The notes below the pieces were generated by a model that was not told the origin of the DNA, did no database searches, and saw only the letters and a list, made by a program, of their open reading frames with translations. Shown here piece by piece: positions 18,115 through 26,913 of a stretch of 58,149 nt of DNA. This DNA is from Chloroflexi bacterium 54-19 (GTDB lineage: Bacteria > Chloroflexota > Chloroflexia > Chloroheliales > Chloroheliaceae). The stretch's first letter is position 1. Every line of letters starts with the position of its first letter. Made by a program: the position numbers and the translations under genes. Where the stretch lies: the NCBI GenBank assembly GCA_001898225.1, contig MKTJ01000060.1, positions 1 to 58,149 on the forward strand, written 5' to 3'.

Positions 18115-18960
18115 ATGAAATCAGAAGAACCGGAAGAAATAAAAGGAAAACCTCCCACCATCCTAACTCGCAGCCGTATAATTGCCGACCTCACGCGCCT
18201 GGGGGTCGCGCCAGGCCAGACCGTAATGCTGCACGCCTCGGTCAAAGCGGTCGGCTGGATTGTGGGAGGGCCGGAGATGCTTCTAAAGAGCCTTCTCGAT
18301 GTGTTGACGCCGGAAGGCACCCTCATGATGGTGGTTAGCTGGGAAGGCGACCCCTATCACATCGAGGAAGTGCCAGGCGCGGCTATGGAAGACTACCTGG
18401 ACGAGTTTCCGGCCTTCGACCCGGCCACCTCGCGGGCCGACCACCGCGAATTGAGTATTCTCAGCGAATATTTGCGGACCTGGCCCGGAGCGTTTCGCAG
18501 CGACAATCCGCTGGAGTCATTCGTGGCGGTTGGAGCAAAAGCCGCCTGGCTAACCGAAAATCACCCCCTCAATTATGGTTACGGGGAGGGTTCACCCCTC
18601 GCAAAACTGGTAGCGGCACGCGGCAAAGTGTTATCGCTTGGCGCACCTCTCGAAACAACCACCCTCATCCATTATGCCGAGTGCCTGGCATTTGTCCCGA
18701 ATAAGCGTGTGGTCCATTACAAAATGCCGGTCTTGCGCGAGGGCAAACGGGTCTGGATTGAGCAGGAGGAGTTCGATACCTCAAATGGCATCGTGCCCTG
18801 GGACGGGGAGGACTATTTTGCCCTGATAGTGAAAGATTTTTTAAAAACCGGAAAGGCCAGGACCGGGCAGGTTGGGGATGCGCCTTCCCGGCTTTACGAT
18901 GCTGTTGAATTGACCGAGTTTGCCAAAAATTGGATGGAGACAACTTTTAATAAATTATAA
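18115..18960 (+). CDS. AAC(3)-family N-acetyltransferase
   Basis: Protein of 281 residues of the aminoglycoside 3-N-acetyltransferase fold, which uses acetyl-CoA. Typical stretches are LTRSRIIADLTRLGVAPGQTVMLHASVKAVGWIVGG, DHRELSILSEYLRTWPGAFRSDNPLESFVAVG, and VGDAPSRLYDA at the C-terminus. Many environmental members act on compounds other than aminoglycosides, so resistance should not be assumed. The frame stays open to 18016, inside the suf terminator; ATG 18115 gives the usual family length and has AGGG upstream. ATG 18055 is the alternative. Confidence 0.85.
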   Translation: MKSEEPEEIKGKPPTILTRSRIIADLTRLGVAPGQTVMLHASVKAVGWIVGGPEMLLKSLLDVLTPEGTLMMVVSWEGDPYHIEEVPGAAMEDYLDEFPAFDPATSRADHRELSILSEYLRTWPGAFRSDNPLESFVAVGAKAAWLTENHPLNYGYGEGSPLAKLVAARGKVLSLGAPLETTTLIHYAECLAFVPNKRVVHYKMPVLREGKRVWIEQEEFDTSNGIVPWDGEDYFALIVKDFLKTGKARTGQVGDAPSRLYDAVELTEFAKNWMETTFNKL

Positions 18961-19139
18961 CCGGATTCACGCCCACATAATCGAAGGATGGGCTAGTTAT
19001 TATTCCCTATTAACAATTAAGAATATTTTAATTACAATAGCATATAATGGAACCAAAACTCGACATAACATTTTTAGTCTTAGTCCAGTGGAGGGTTTAG
19101 CGTTGTTCCGGTGGCTTAGTAGGTCAAAAGGTAATATAC

Positions 19140-20714
19140 ATGCATTCAACGAATTCGCGCCACGCGCATGCCCCTGAAACCTCGCGCCTTTCCAAACCCC
19201 TTGAGTCTGTTGCCCATTTTGATGGGTCTGGAGAAACACCCAATCTAAATTTTGATTTCGCGAAAACCCCCACCGGGCCTCTGAAACCGGCCGATGTTTT
19301 GCGCCTCCAGCGCACGGTGGGTAATCAGGCGGTCCAACGCCTTTTAGCCGACCGGAATTCCTCTAAACCAGCCCTGGTTCAACGTGAAATCATGTCGCTT
19401 GAGGAATTCCAGCGGAAGACCTATATGCGAGTATCCACCCGGAAGAAAATCAAGATAGTGGACACGGCCCTGGAAGACTTTCACAAAAAAGGGCAGCTCT
19501 TTGGAAAATCGAGCCAGTATTTATCGGCACTGCTGCTAAGCATCGAAGACTGGTTGGAAGTGAAACGCTCTGAGGTGAAAAATGGTCGCCGGGCCGGGGT
19601 GCTGGAACTTAAAAAACAGGTCAAAGAGGAACAGGGGAAACTAGAACAACAGGCTTCTTCAGCCGCGCCGCAAGCCAAACCCTCCAGCGAGGAAGGCGAT
19701 ATAACCGCGCCAGGCAAAAATGCTACCTTTGACGATTTTGATGGGAAGCAATACCGGATTTATGGCCGCAAACCAAACCGGATTATCGAGGAAGTAAAGA
19801 AACGCACGATAGACGATAAACCGGTTTACTTTGCTATGGGTCAGGTCGTTGATTTCCAGGCAACAATGCCGGTAGTGCGCTATTACCCCCAACCAGTTAG
19901 CCTGGGCGATTGGTATCCACAGGTTACCCATCTCAATGGGATGAATACCAAACCCCAATCGGGTCTGGAAAGCGCCCTGGCCCTCCAGGAGTCAGTCAAT
20001 CTAAACCTGGACCAGGGTATGAAAGACGAGGGTGTAGCCCTGCGGCAGGATGCAGTAGAGGTCCTTTATACCTACAGCGCCCAGCGCGGTGAAGGGATGT
20101 CAGGTTTCGCCGCCGACGTTTTCGACTGCATCAAGGGCAAAGTCGGGGTGGAAGATACCGTTACCGCTTCCCAGACCGACCTGATGGTTACCGCCGTCAA
20201 TACCAAAAAACGGACAACCGTTTCGGCCCACAGCCGGGGTACTATCAAGACCGATAATGCCGTCCGCGAAGCTTATAGTCAGTTGGTCGAGCAGTATATG
20301 CCTGCCGGGCGCAAAGACCCGGAGACAATTAAAAATGCTGTCGCCCATGCTCAATCCATTGAAGATAGTGGGATGGGTTTTGACCACGAAACCGCCTATG
20401 CCATCGCCCTCGAAGGGGCCGCCCGCGATTTTGCCGATAAGCTGGCCCGTAAGAATATGGACGCCTTTATTCAGCTGGTATACGCCGGGAATGCGGTGAG
20501 CTATCCTTCCTCGGTCCTTCCGGTGGAAATGTTTGTCGGCAGCAGCGACTTAATCAGTATGGGGGTGGGGACCTATACCAACCCGGGTGCGAAACTGGCG
20601 TCAGGCAACTCCAAGACCAAGTTGCATAAGCAATCAGGTGGTCACGGCTTTACCGAAAATTATGCCAGCCCGGTAGGCGCAACCATTGCCAAGGATATCC
20701 TGGAAAATCGCTAA
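19140..20714 (+). CDS. Putative secreted alpha/beta-hydrolase effector
   Basis: Protein of 524 residues without a signal peptide. Residues 51-69 (ADVLRLQRTVGNQAVQRLL) match the short N-terminal motif seen in many DUF4157 and other proteins linked to extracellular contractile injection systems. A charged helical region (about 90-175) and a linker follow. The C-terminal part looks like an alpha/beta-hydrolase: LNGMNT (265-270), a strand LYTYSAQRGEG, the nucleophile elbow VSAHSRGT with S365, then D470 in VGSSD and H502 in SGGHGF as a likely triad. AAAGG lies 8 nt before the ATG. The next gene, 27 bp on, may encode its chaperone. The secretion route is inference; no injection apparatus lies here. 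Confidence 0.65.
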   Translation: MHSTNSRHAHAPETSRLSKPLESVAHFDGSGETPNLNFDFAKTPTGPLKPADVLRLQRTVGNQAVQRLLADRNSSKPALVQREIMSLEEFQRKTYMRVSTRKKIKIVDTALEDFHKKGQLFGKSSQYLSALLLSIEDWLEVKRSEVKNGRRAGVLELKKQVKEEQGKLEQQASSAAPQAKPSSEEGDITAPGKNATFDDFDGKQYRIYGRKPNRIIEEVKKRTIDDKPVYFAMGQVVDFQATMPVVRYYPQPVSLGDWYPQVTHLNGMNTKPQSGLESALALQESVNLNLDQGMKDEGVALRQDAVEVLYTYSAQRGEGMSGFAADVFDCIKGKVGVEDTVTASQTDLMVTAVNTKKRTTVSAHSRGTIKTDNAVREAYSQLVEQYMPAGRKDPETIKNAVAHAQSIEDSGMGFDHETAYAIALEGAARDFADKLARKNMDAFIQLVYAGNAVSYPSSVLPVEMFVGSSDLISMGVGTYTNPGAKLASGNSKTKLHKQSGGHGFTENYASPVGATIAKDILENR

Positions 20715-20741
20715 CATAAAAGAGGACGGTGACTGGCTGGT

Positions 20742-21218
20742 ATGACCTTAAAAGATGATTTGAACCGGGCGCTGGCCGAGCTAACCCGGTCGAGAGAAAC
20801 CCCGGTAAGCCTGGACGAACAGGGGTGGGCCCAACTTGTTTTACCGATGCCGCCCGGAATGACGAAACAAGGCGGTCCACAGCTAATAATCGAAGTGGTC
20901 CTTTCAAAGACCGGTAACTATTTTACCCTGCTTACCCCCCTGGCTGTTTTGGATGGCAAACCCTCTGCCGAGTTCTTCCAGGCCCTGCTGTACCGGCAAT
21001 TTTCAGCCGACCAGGTGGAGGGTGGGGGTTTTGGGTTGGGCGCGGGCGGGGAGCGCGACCGTTTGGTGGCCCTCTGCCATTGGCCTTTAGCGGCTATTAC
21101 GCCTGAACAGTTTTCCGCACTTTTCAGGAATTTTGTAAAAGCCACCCTGGCTCTTATCCGGGAAGTAAAAGAAATGGCTCGCCGCGAACCGGCCCTGGTC
21201 CTTATCTATCCCGATTAA
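20742..21218 (+). CDS. Possible effector chaperone (CesT/YbjN-like)
   Basis: Small acidic protein of 158 residues with an alpha-beta-alpha pattern: helix DDLNRALAELTRS, strands LVLPMPPG and QLIIEVVLSKTGNYFTLLTPL, helix AEFFQALLYRQF, strand RLVALCHWPL, and a long C-terminal helix ITPEQFSALFRNFVKATLALIREV. This resembles the fold of type III secretion chaperones and YbjN proteins, and it is encoded right after the putative effector. The fold assignment is from pattern only. It has no catalytic motif that I can see. Confidence 0.55.
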   Translation: MTLKDDLNRALAELTRSRETPVSLDEQGWAQLVLPMPPGMTKQGGPQLIIEVVLSKTGNYFTLLTPLAVLDGKPSAEFFQALLYRQFSADQVEGGGFGLGAGGERDRLVALCHWPLAAITPEQFSALFRNFVKATLALIREVKEMARREPALVLIYPD

Positions 21219-21371
21219 CCTCTGCTAGTTTTTCTTGCCCTCCTCAATTTAGCCCACCGGCCCGGCAACCGTCACGCCCACAAGGGCGACCTCCTGCACC
21301 TTGTTGCGCACGCAGGACGTTACAAAGACTGAAAACTAAACACTTCCCTCTTTTTCCACAACCGATTAGAA

Positions 21372-21400
21372 TTGTGGAAAATGGGCGGCTTTGCTACAAT
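21372..21400 (+). promoter_or_regulatory. Promoter of the C39-like protease gene
   Basis: TTGTGG (21372-21377), 17 bp, TACAAT (21395-21400). The start codon lies 75 bp downstream. The 257-bp gap before this gene shows no other feature apart from GC-rich imperfect repeats around 21270-21315. Confidence 0.5.
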
Positions 21401-21475
21401 AAATTCAACGGCACATCCCAGGTAACTATTTAGATACTACTTGCTCACTAATTTATTTTAGAAAAGCTACTCATA

Positions 21476-22738
21476 ATGGATATGATGGAAACGTTTGCCT
21501 TCAAACGCTGCCGGGTTTTAGTGGTCTCGGCTTTACTGGCCGCTCTTTTAGTCTGTCTAGATTTTACAAGCGTTCCCGCAACGAAAGCCGATACCGCCCA
21601 ACTCCCCGCCTCGGCCCGCATTGAAGATATGCCGGTCTTTGCCCAGCAACATTACCTCAGTTGCGAATATTCCGCCGCCAGGGCCGCCGCTGCTCGCTGG
21701 GGTATCAATTTGAGCGAAAACGATTTTATCTCGAATATTCCCACCAACGAAGACCCCCACCTGGGTTTCCGGGGTTACATTGACGGCGATTGGGGCGGCA
21801 CGTCAAGTTATGGCATCTACGCCGAGCCTATCGCGCTGTTCCTGGCGACCCGTGGTCTGCAAACCAAGTTGCTCTGGGATGGGGTCGAGCAGGTCAAGCA
21901 GGAGGTAGCCCTGGGGAGGCCGGTGCTGGTCTGGGTAGTGGGCGGGATGGGTTATAGCACGCCTTTCGAGGCTTCGGCTAACGGCAACTCGTTCCTGATG
22001 ATGTCATACGAACATGCCATGACCGTTTACGGCTATGACGAAAACGGTGTTTATGTGGCGGACCCCGGCTTTGGCACCTACGATTACTATAGCTGGGCCA
22101 CTTTCGAGCGAAGCTGGGGCTACCTGGGCAATATGGCGATGTCGGTCTACCCGGCTGGCACAACCCCCGACCCGGCGGAGAAACCGGGTATCGCGCCCCA
22201 GTTCTACCGCTACTGGCTCCGCAATAATGGGCTGGAATTGACCGGGCAACCTATCGCCCCGGCATATACCGAAAATTCGAAAATCTACCAGTATTTCGAG
22301 CGGGCCAGGCTCGAATACGATACCACCTTACCGAACTACCAGCCGATTGCCAGGGGCCTATTGGGCCAGGAAGTGACCGCACCACGCCAGTCCGAACCGG
22401 CTTTCCACCCGTTAAGCGCCCTGGAGATTTTGAAAATAACGCCGGATGAGGTTGCCAGGTATTACCCTGCTACCGGCTTTGTGCTGGACGCCGGTTTCGA
22501 GGGGTTCTGGCAGGCCAAAGGCGGGCTGACTGTCTTTGGCTACCCGATTTCACGCACTTTCTACGAAAATAATTTAAAAGTCCAGTATTTCGAGCGGGCC
22601 CGGTTTGAATTGCATACCGAAACGGGCTCTCCGGTTGTTATGCTGGGTCTGCTGGGCGACGAGCGGCTCAACCCACCGCCCTTCAAGCCGGTTATCCCGC
22701 CCGACGAGCCACCGGCTAGCCAGCCGCCCACAACTTAA
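21476..22738 (+). CDS. Exported C39-like cysteine protease with LGFP-like repeats
   Basis: Protein of 420 residues. A signal peptide (hydrophobic 13-28) leads to a papain-like peptidase_C39-type domain: catalytic C63 in HYLSCEYSAA, H180 in SYEHAMTVYGYDENGVYVADPG and D196. Two copies of an FYRYW/FEGFW...GL..G.PI...YFERAR(L/F)E module follow at about 242-299 and 330-397, resembling LGFP cell-wall repeats. Most likely it is secreted and binds the envelope or polysaccharide through the modules. A Pro-rich tail ends the protein. The same modules occur in the CAP-domain protein at 26914-28038. Confidence 0.8.
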   Translation: MDMMETFAFKRCRVLVVSALLAALLVCLDFTSVPATKADTAQLPASARIEDMPVFAQQHYLSCEYSAARAAAARWGINLSENDFISNIPTNEDPHLGFRGYIDGDWGGTSSYGIYAEPIALFLATRGLQTKLLWDGVEQVKQEVALGRPVLVWVVGGMGYSTPFEASANGNSFLMMSYEHAMTVYGYDENGVYVADPGFGTYDYYSWATFERSWGYLGNMAMSVYPAGTTPDPAEKPGIAPQFYRYWLRNNGLELTGQPIAPAYTENSKIYQYFERARLEYDTTLPNYQPIARGLLGQEVTAPRQSEPAFHPLSALEILKITPDEVARYYPATGFVLDAGFEGFWQAKGGLTVFGYPISRTFYENNLKVQYFERARFELHTETGSPVVMLGLLGDERLNPPPFKPVIPPDEPPASQPPTT

Positions 22739-22790
22739 TATAGGAGTAAATTAGCCGGTTTTTACCCTTCGGACCGGGCTAAAAGTACCC

Positions 22791-22819
22791 TTCAATAGAG
22801 AAATTTGACCTGCTATAAT
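22791..22819 (+). promoter_or_regulatory. Likely promoter of the metalloprotease gene
   Basis: Weak -35 TTCAAT (22791-22796), 17 bp, perfect TATAAT (22814-22819), 80 bp before the chosen ATG. Confidence 0.45.
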
Positions 22820-22898
22820 CGGGAGAAATTACCCTGGCCTTTGTGTACGGTTGCCGGATTTCGTTTCTGGATTGGTTAGCAGGTTAAAAGAAATCTTG

Positions 22899-24815
22899 AT
22901 GCGTCTTTCTTCTCTTAAATTTTTCTTCCTGGGTTTCTCTCACAAACTGGCCGGGCAGCATTTTCTCAAAAGGAAAGCCGTATTCCCGGCCCTGGCCCTG
23001 GCTTTATTGCTCAGCCCCCTCCTGGCAACCAGCGTGAATGTCCAGGCCGCCAAATCTACGGAAATCACCCTGACCGGCACCTTCCTGACCGTCTGGGGCG
23101 ACCCCTCACCGGGCGATCTGACTGCCCCTTCCACGACTTATTCCCTTGCCGCCGATGACGGCAATGTCTACCCACTAAGTTTCGACCCGCGCCTGGCCGA
23201 CCGCCTGGTCAACCTATACACCAAACGGGTTACGGTTACCGGTAGTTTTAGCGCGCCTTCCAAAACCGGCCTTACCACCAACCCGGTCCTGGCGGTAGAT
23301 AAACTCGATATTGCGCCCGGCACCGGTACTTCCGGGAATCATCTCAATTCCCTGGGCCAGAAACGGTTTCTCTCGATAATGTGCCAGTTTTCGGATATTG
23401 CCGACACGCCGCGTAACCTCGTTTTTTTCCAAAACCAGCTTGGCAATACCAGGCCGGGCTTTGACAACTATATCAAGGAAATGTCCTATGGCGGGGCCAA
23501 CATAGATAACAGCCAGGCGGTCGGCTGGGTGAAACTCCCATCGGCCCGCAGCGTCTACGTCAACTCCTCCACTGACCTGAACAAACTGGCAAAGGATTGC
23601 GCGACCGCCAGTGGACGGACCGACCTGGGTAATTTCTTCGGGCTGAATTTCATGTTTAACGCCGACCTGGGTTGTTGCGCCTGGGGTGGCTCGGTCTTTA
23701 TCAGTGGGGCGAACGGGCAAAGCGGTATCTGGCGAGCTACCTGGATGCCCTATTTCTCAAACAGCCGCTTTGGCTGGCTCGAACACGGTGTGCTGGCCCA
23801 CGAAATGGCCCACTCTTTCGGGTCGCTCCACTCCGGTAGCAGCATCGGTTACCAGTACGGCAGTTCGTGGGATGTCGTGAGCAACCCGCAGGCCAACTGT
23901 ACCGGGGCTGCCATTGACGCGACCTATGGTTGTCTCGGCCAGGGTATCGTCAGTTATAACCGCGACACCATGAATTTTATCCCGGCGGGCCGCAAGGTAA
24001 CCTACAGTCCCGACCAGGGTATCCAGACCTATAGTCTCGACTTTCTTTCGCTCACCACTCCCAGCAGTGGTTCGAGCAAGTATATGGTGGTAGTGCCAAC
24101 AATCGCCAGCCCGACCACCCGCTATTACACGGTTGAAGCCCGCCGCCAGGAAGGGTACGATAGCAAGTTGCCACTGGCCCAGGCGGTCCTCATTCACGAC
24201 GTTGATACCACGCGAGGTGGAGGTGACCCCAACGCGCCGATAGCCTATCTCTACCCGCCACCAGGCGCGACTCACGATGCCACGCGTGGACCGGGCGGGG
24301 ACCCTGGCGTAGGGGCAGCGGCGGCTAACTGGCCGGTCGGGCAAACAATGACCGACACCACCAACAAGATTACAATCAGGGTGGTGGCGGCAACCAGCAC
24401 CGGTTTTACTATCCAGGTGGCCCCGGTAGCCGTCCCGGTGACGGTCACGCAGACTTCGGACAACAGCACCGGCCAGGCTAACACTCTCTCCTGGGCGCTC
24501 AACCAGGCTAACGGCGATAGCAGCCTGAATACCCTGGTTTTTAACCTTGACGCGGGTGCCACTACTATCAATGTAACCGGTACTTTACCGGCTGTCCGCT
24601 CCGGTCTTATCCTCAAAGGGAAAGACTGCACCGATGGCAGCGCCAGCCCGATAACAATTAACGGGGCGGGCAACAGCAGTTTGAATTTAAGCGCGGGGAA
24701 TATAATGTTGATGGGTTTGGTTATCAAAGGGTTTGCCGGGCCGCAGCTAAAAATAACGAATAATGTCCACCAGGACCCGGTCCGGCTTCAGTGTACAACC
24801 CTCCAAAAGAGTTAA
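22899..24815 (+). CDS. Secreted zinc metalloprotease (metzincin-like)
   Basis: Protein of 638 residues with a long basic N-region and hydrophobic signal segment ending near VNVQA. A beta-rich domain is followed by the protease domain with HEMAHSFGSLH near 301, the HExxHxxGxxH zinc site of metzincins, and a later cysteine-rich loop. The size and KRFLSIMCQFSD start suggest a gametolysin/M6-like secreted peptidase. The last 100 residues (TVTQTSDNSTGQANTLSWALNQAN, GLILKGKDC) match the beginning of a right-handed beta-helix as in CSLREA-type surface proteins, but it ends early. ATG 22899 is chosen over an upstream TTG at 22851 because it starts the signal peptide. Confidence 0.8.
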   Translation: MRLSSLKFFFLGFSHKLAGQHFLKRKAVFPALALALLLSPLLATSVNVQAAKSTEITLTGTFLTVWGDPSPGDLTAPSTTYSLAADDGNVYPLSFDPRLADRLVNLYTKRVTVTGSFSAPSKTGLTTNPVLAVDKLDIAPGTGTSGNHLNSLGQKRFLSIMCQFSDIADTPRNLVFFQNQLGNTRPGFDNYIKEMSYGGANIDNSQAVGWVKLPSARSVYVNSSTDLNKLAKDCATASGRTDLGNFFGLNFMFNADLGCCAWGGSVFISGANGQSGIWRATWMPYFSNSRFGWLEHGVLAHEMAHSFGSLHSGSSIGYQYGSSWDVVSNPQANCTGAAIDATYGCLGQGIVSYNRDTMNFIPAGRKVTYSPDQGIQTYSLDFLSLTTPSSGSSKYMVVVPTIASPTTRYYTVEARRQEGYDSKLPLAQAVLIHDVDTTRGGGDPNAPIAYLYPPPGATHDATRGPGGDPGVGAAAANWPVGQTMTDTTNKITIRVVAATSTGFTIQVAPVAVPVTVTQTSDNSTGQANTLSWALNQANGDSSLNTLVFNLDAGATTINVTGTLPAVRSGLILKGKDCTDGSASPITINGAGNSSLNLSAGNIMLMGLVIKGFAGPQLKITNNVHQDPVRLQCTTLQKS

Positions 24816-24835
24816 CTGAAAAGAAAGAGGGCAAG

Positions 24836-26020
24836 CTATTTCGCCGGGTCTGGGGTCATTTCCCAGGCTTGCGGAATGGCCTCGCTAAGCCACCATTCCC
24901 AGAATTCAAGCCGCTTTTGGAGGTCGGGGCCTTCAAATTCGTAATCTTCGTTATCTTCGTTATACGAATAAACATCGCTATAAGCTTTTACCGCCGCCCC
25001 TACTACATCCCCTGAATCCTGCTCCTTGCTAATATCAGGTTTTTCAGGAACCTTCCGGTTGAATTCCTGTAGGCCAATAATTGTAAGGCCAAACGTACCT
25101 TCAAACACTCTGCACGCGTCATAAGATGGTGGGGCAAGCTCGTAGAGTTCGGGAATGTTTCCAAACATTATTCCTGTTATGCTCGCGACCTGCCTGGCGG
25201 CTTTGTGTGAAATCACCCCGTTTAAAACTTTTTCCGCCACAAATAACATATATGACGGCAATTCGAGAGTAGAAACGTTTCGAACCGACTCTACCCAGGA
25301 TGCTGCTTCCCCTTGCGCTAGAAAAGCCTGAATTGTTGCTTCGAATTCGCTACCGTTTAACAGGTGGAAAGTGGCGGTTTTCCAGTCAGGATTTATGGCG
25401 GAGGGGTCTAAGTTTTCCAAATCCTGGCGCATCTTTTCGTTATCGCGGGGAAATTGATTCAGGATTTCTAAAAGAACTGGTTTAGATTTGTCATCGGCAT
25501 ATTTCTCCACCCAGCCATAAAATTCTTCAAAGAGATCGTGCTTGTCCGACCTTGCGGTTTCATTTTCTGTGTTATCTAAGATTTCTTCCCAGACTGGCAA
25601 AACCTGCCGTGCCGTAAGAATCCCAAGCTGACCAACCACCCGGTAACGGATGGGGTCAATTTCAGGCAGCAAGGTGTAATAATCGGGTATATTTTGGTGA
25701 GATTGCCAGGAATAGGCCGATTTTTGGACTCGGCCCCATTCGTCTTGAAGCATGGCTTCTAAAACTAGGTCTTGTGAAGGTGCAAGAGTATTGTAAATTG
25801 TTTTACGGCGAAGGGTTTTATCAGTATAGGATAGGTTGGGGTCGGCGGCGACTTGGGCCATTTCGGTCTGGATGCGCTGCCAGATAGCTTCCTGGGTGGA
25901 GCGGTCAAAAGCCTCGTAAAGCAGTTTGCGTTTGGCCGGGGATAAATCGTGGTTGGGGTCTTGCCGGATTTCTGTAAGATATTGCTGGCAAAGCTGTTCG
26001 ACTTCTTCTGGTATTTGCAT
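24836..26020 (-). CDS. Hypothetical helical protein, 394 residues
   Basis: I do not recognise a family. The protein is soluble, acidic and almost entirely helical, with many Trp and Tyr, and reads as helical repeats (ELYELAPPSYDACRVFEGTFGLTIIGLQEFN). The N-terminal 60 residues are charged and may form a coiled coil. AGGGT lies 6 nt before ATG 26020; a TTG 15 bp upstream is less likely. It is the last gene of a minus-strand run behind the retropepsin-like and CAP-domain genes, and it converges on the metalloprotease gene. Confidence 0.75.
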   Translation of the reverse strand: MQIPEEVEQLCQQYLTEIRQDPNHDLSPAKRKLLYEAFDRSTQEAIWQRIQTEMAQVAADPNLSYTDKTLRRKTIYNTLAPSQDLVLEAMLQDEWGRVQKSAYSWQSHQNIPDYYTLLPEIDPIRYRVVGQLGILTARQVLPVWEEILDNTENETARSDKHDLFEEFYGWVEKYADDKSKPVLLEILNQFPRDNEKMRQDLENLDPSAINPDWKTATFHLLNGSEFEATIQAFLAQGEAASWVESVRNVSTLELPSYMLFVAEKVLNGVISHKAARQVASITGIMFGNIPELYELAPPSYDACRVFEGTFGLTIIGLQEFNRKVPEKPDISKEQDSGDVVGAAVKAYSDVYSYNEDNEDYEFEGPDLQKRLEFWEWWLSEAIPQAWEMTPDPAK

Positions 26021-26097
26021 TTTTACCCTGCCCAAAGTATTAAAGCTTAATCAAATATAAGGTAATGACGTTTTGCCGCAAGCAGGCTACAAGTCTT

Positions 26098-26895
26098 TTA
26101 GAAAAACCGGGTAATGGCCCATTTCCGGGCCGGGAAATCAAAGTACCAATCGGCTTTAACCAGGACGTTATACCCCAGAATAAAATCCATCGGTATCTCG
26201 ATATGGCTGTTGACCGCACCAAGCTCTACCCCGGCTACATTCAGGGGTGGGAAGGCAGTTTTGCCAATGATTGGGGCGGCCATCTTGAAAAGGGGCGTAT
26301 CCATCTGGGTGCCAGTCGAATCCGTTCCGCTGGAGCCGCCAATTTCCTCAAAGAGGGCCGGGTTTTTACGAACGAAATTCATGTCTACAATCGTAACCCC
26401 GGCCCCGGTATCCCAGACCGCGTTGGCCGCTGTCTCGCCCCAACTCATCGGAAGATAGGGGTGAAAGCGGTTATCTATTACTAACTCCTCTAAATCCCAG
26501 CCGGGTTCAGGTTGAGGGTCAACCAGGACGCGCTGTTCGTTGAAAAGAAAGTGTAAGCGATAATCTTTTAGAAAATCCATACCGACCAGGTTTCGGGTGT
26601 CGCCAGCCTCCCGGCTCTGCCTGGTCAGCGTAAAGTCAGCCCGGGAGAGTGGTCCGACCGTCAGGTCCGGCACCGTAATTAAATCCTCGCTATGGCGGGC
26701 AAAGACCCCGGAAGAATGGTTTTGTTCGGCGGAAGCGAAACCAGCCGTATAATCGTCAAATTTAAGGCTGCTGATGGCTGCGCCGGTATCGAGCAGGAAA
26801 CGATAAGGATGGTTTCGAACACTTCCGTCCACGCAAACCTCGGCGGCCTCGGCTTCTTCCGGGTCCGGCACGATTACCAGTTTGATTTCGCTCAT
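26098..26895 (-). CDS. Two-domain retropepsin-like aspartic protease
   Basis: Protein of 265 residues with two aspartic protease lobes on one chain. Lobe 1 has FLLDTGAAIS with D36, then NLVGMDFLKDYRLHF. Lobe 2 has AVWDTGAGVTIV with D162, then FILGYNVLVKADWYFDF. In each lobe DTGA is the catalytic triad and the later hydrophobic-G-x-(D/N)-x-L stretch is the matching loop of retropepsins. Viral enzymes need two chains for this; here it is built in, as in pepsin but shorter. No signal peptide, so a cytoplasmic role. GAGAGGT lies just before the ATG; the CAP-domain gene ends 18 bp upstream. Confidence 0.75.
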   Translation of the reverse strand: MSEIKLVIVPDPEEAEAAEVCVDGSVRNHPYRFLLDTGAAISSLKFDDYTAGFASAEQNHSSGVFARHSEDLITVPDLTVGPLSRADFTLTRQSREAGDTRNLVGMDFLKDYRLHFLFNEQRVLVDPQPEPGWDLEELVIDNRFHPYLPMSWGETAANAVWDTGAGVTIVDMNFVRKNPALFEEIGGSSGTDSTGTQMDTPLFKMAAPIIGKTAFPPLNVAGVELGAVNSHIEIPMDFILGYNVLVKADWYFDFPARKWAITRFF

Positions 26896-26913
26896 TTGAC
26901 CTCTCTCAGACCC

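Noticed and set aside
18115..18960. Call as a proven aminoglycoside resistance gene
   Set aside because: The fold is the AAC(3) family, but environmental members often act on other substrates; sequence alone does not show resistance.
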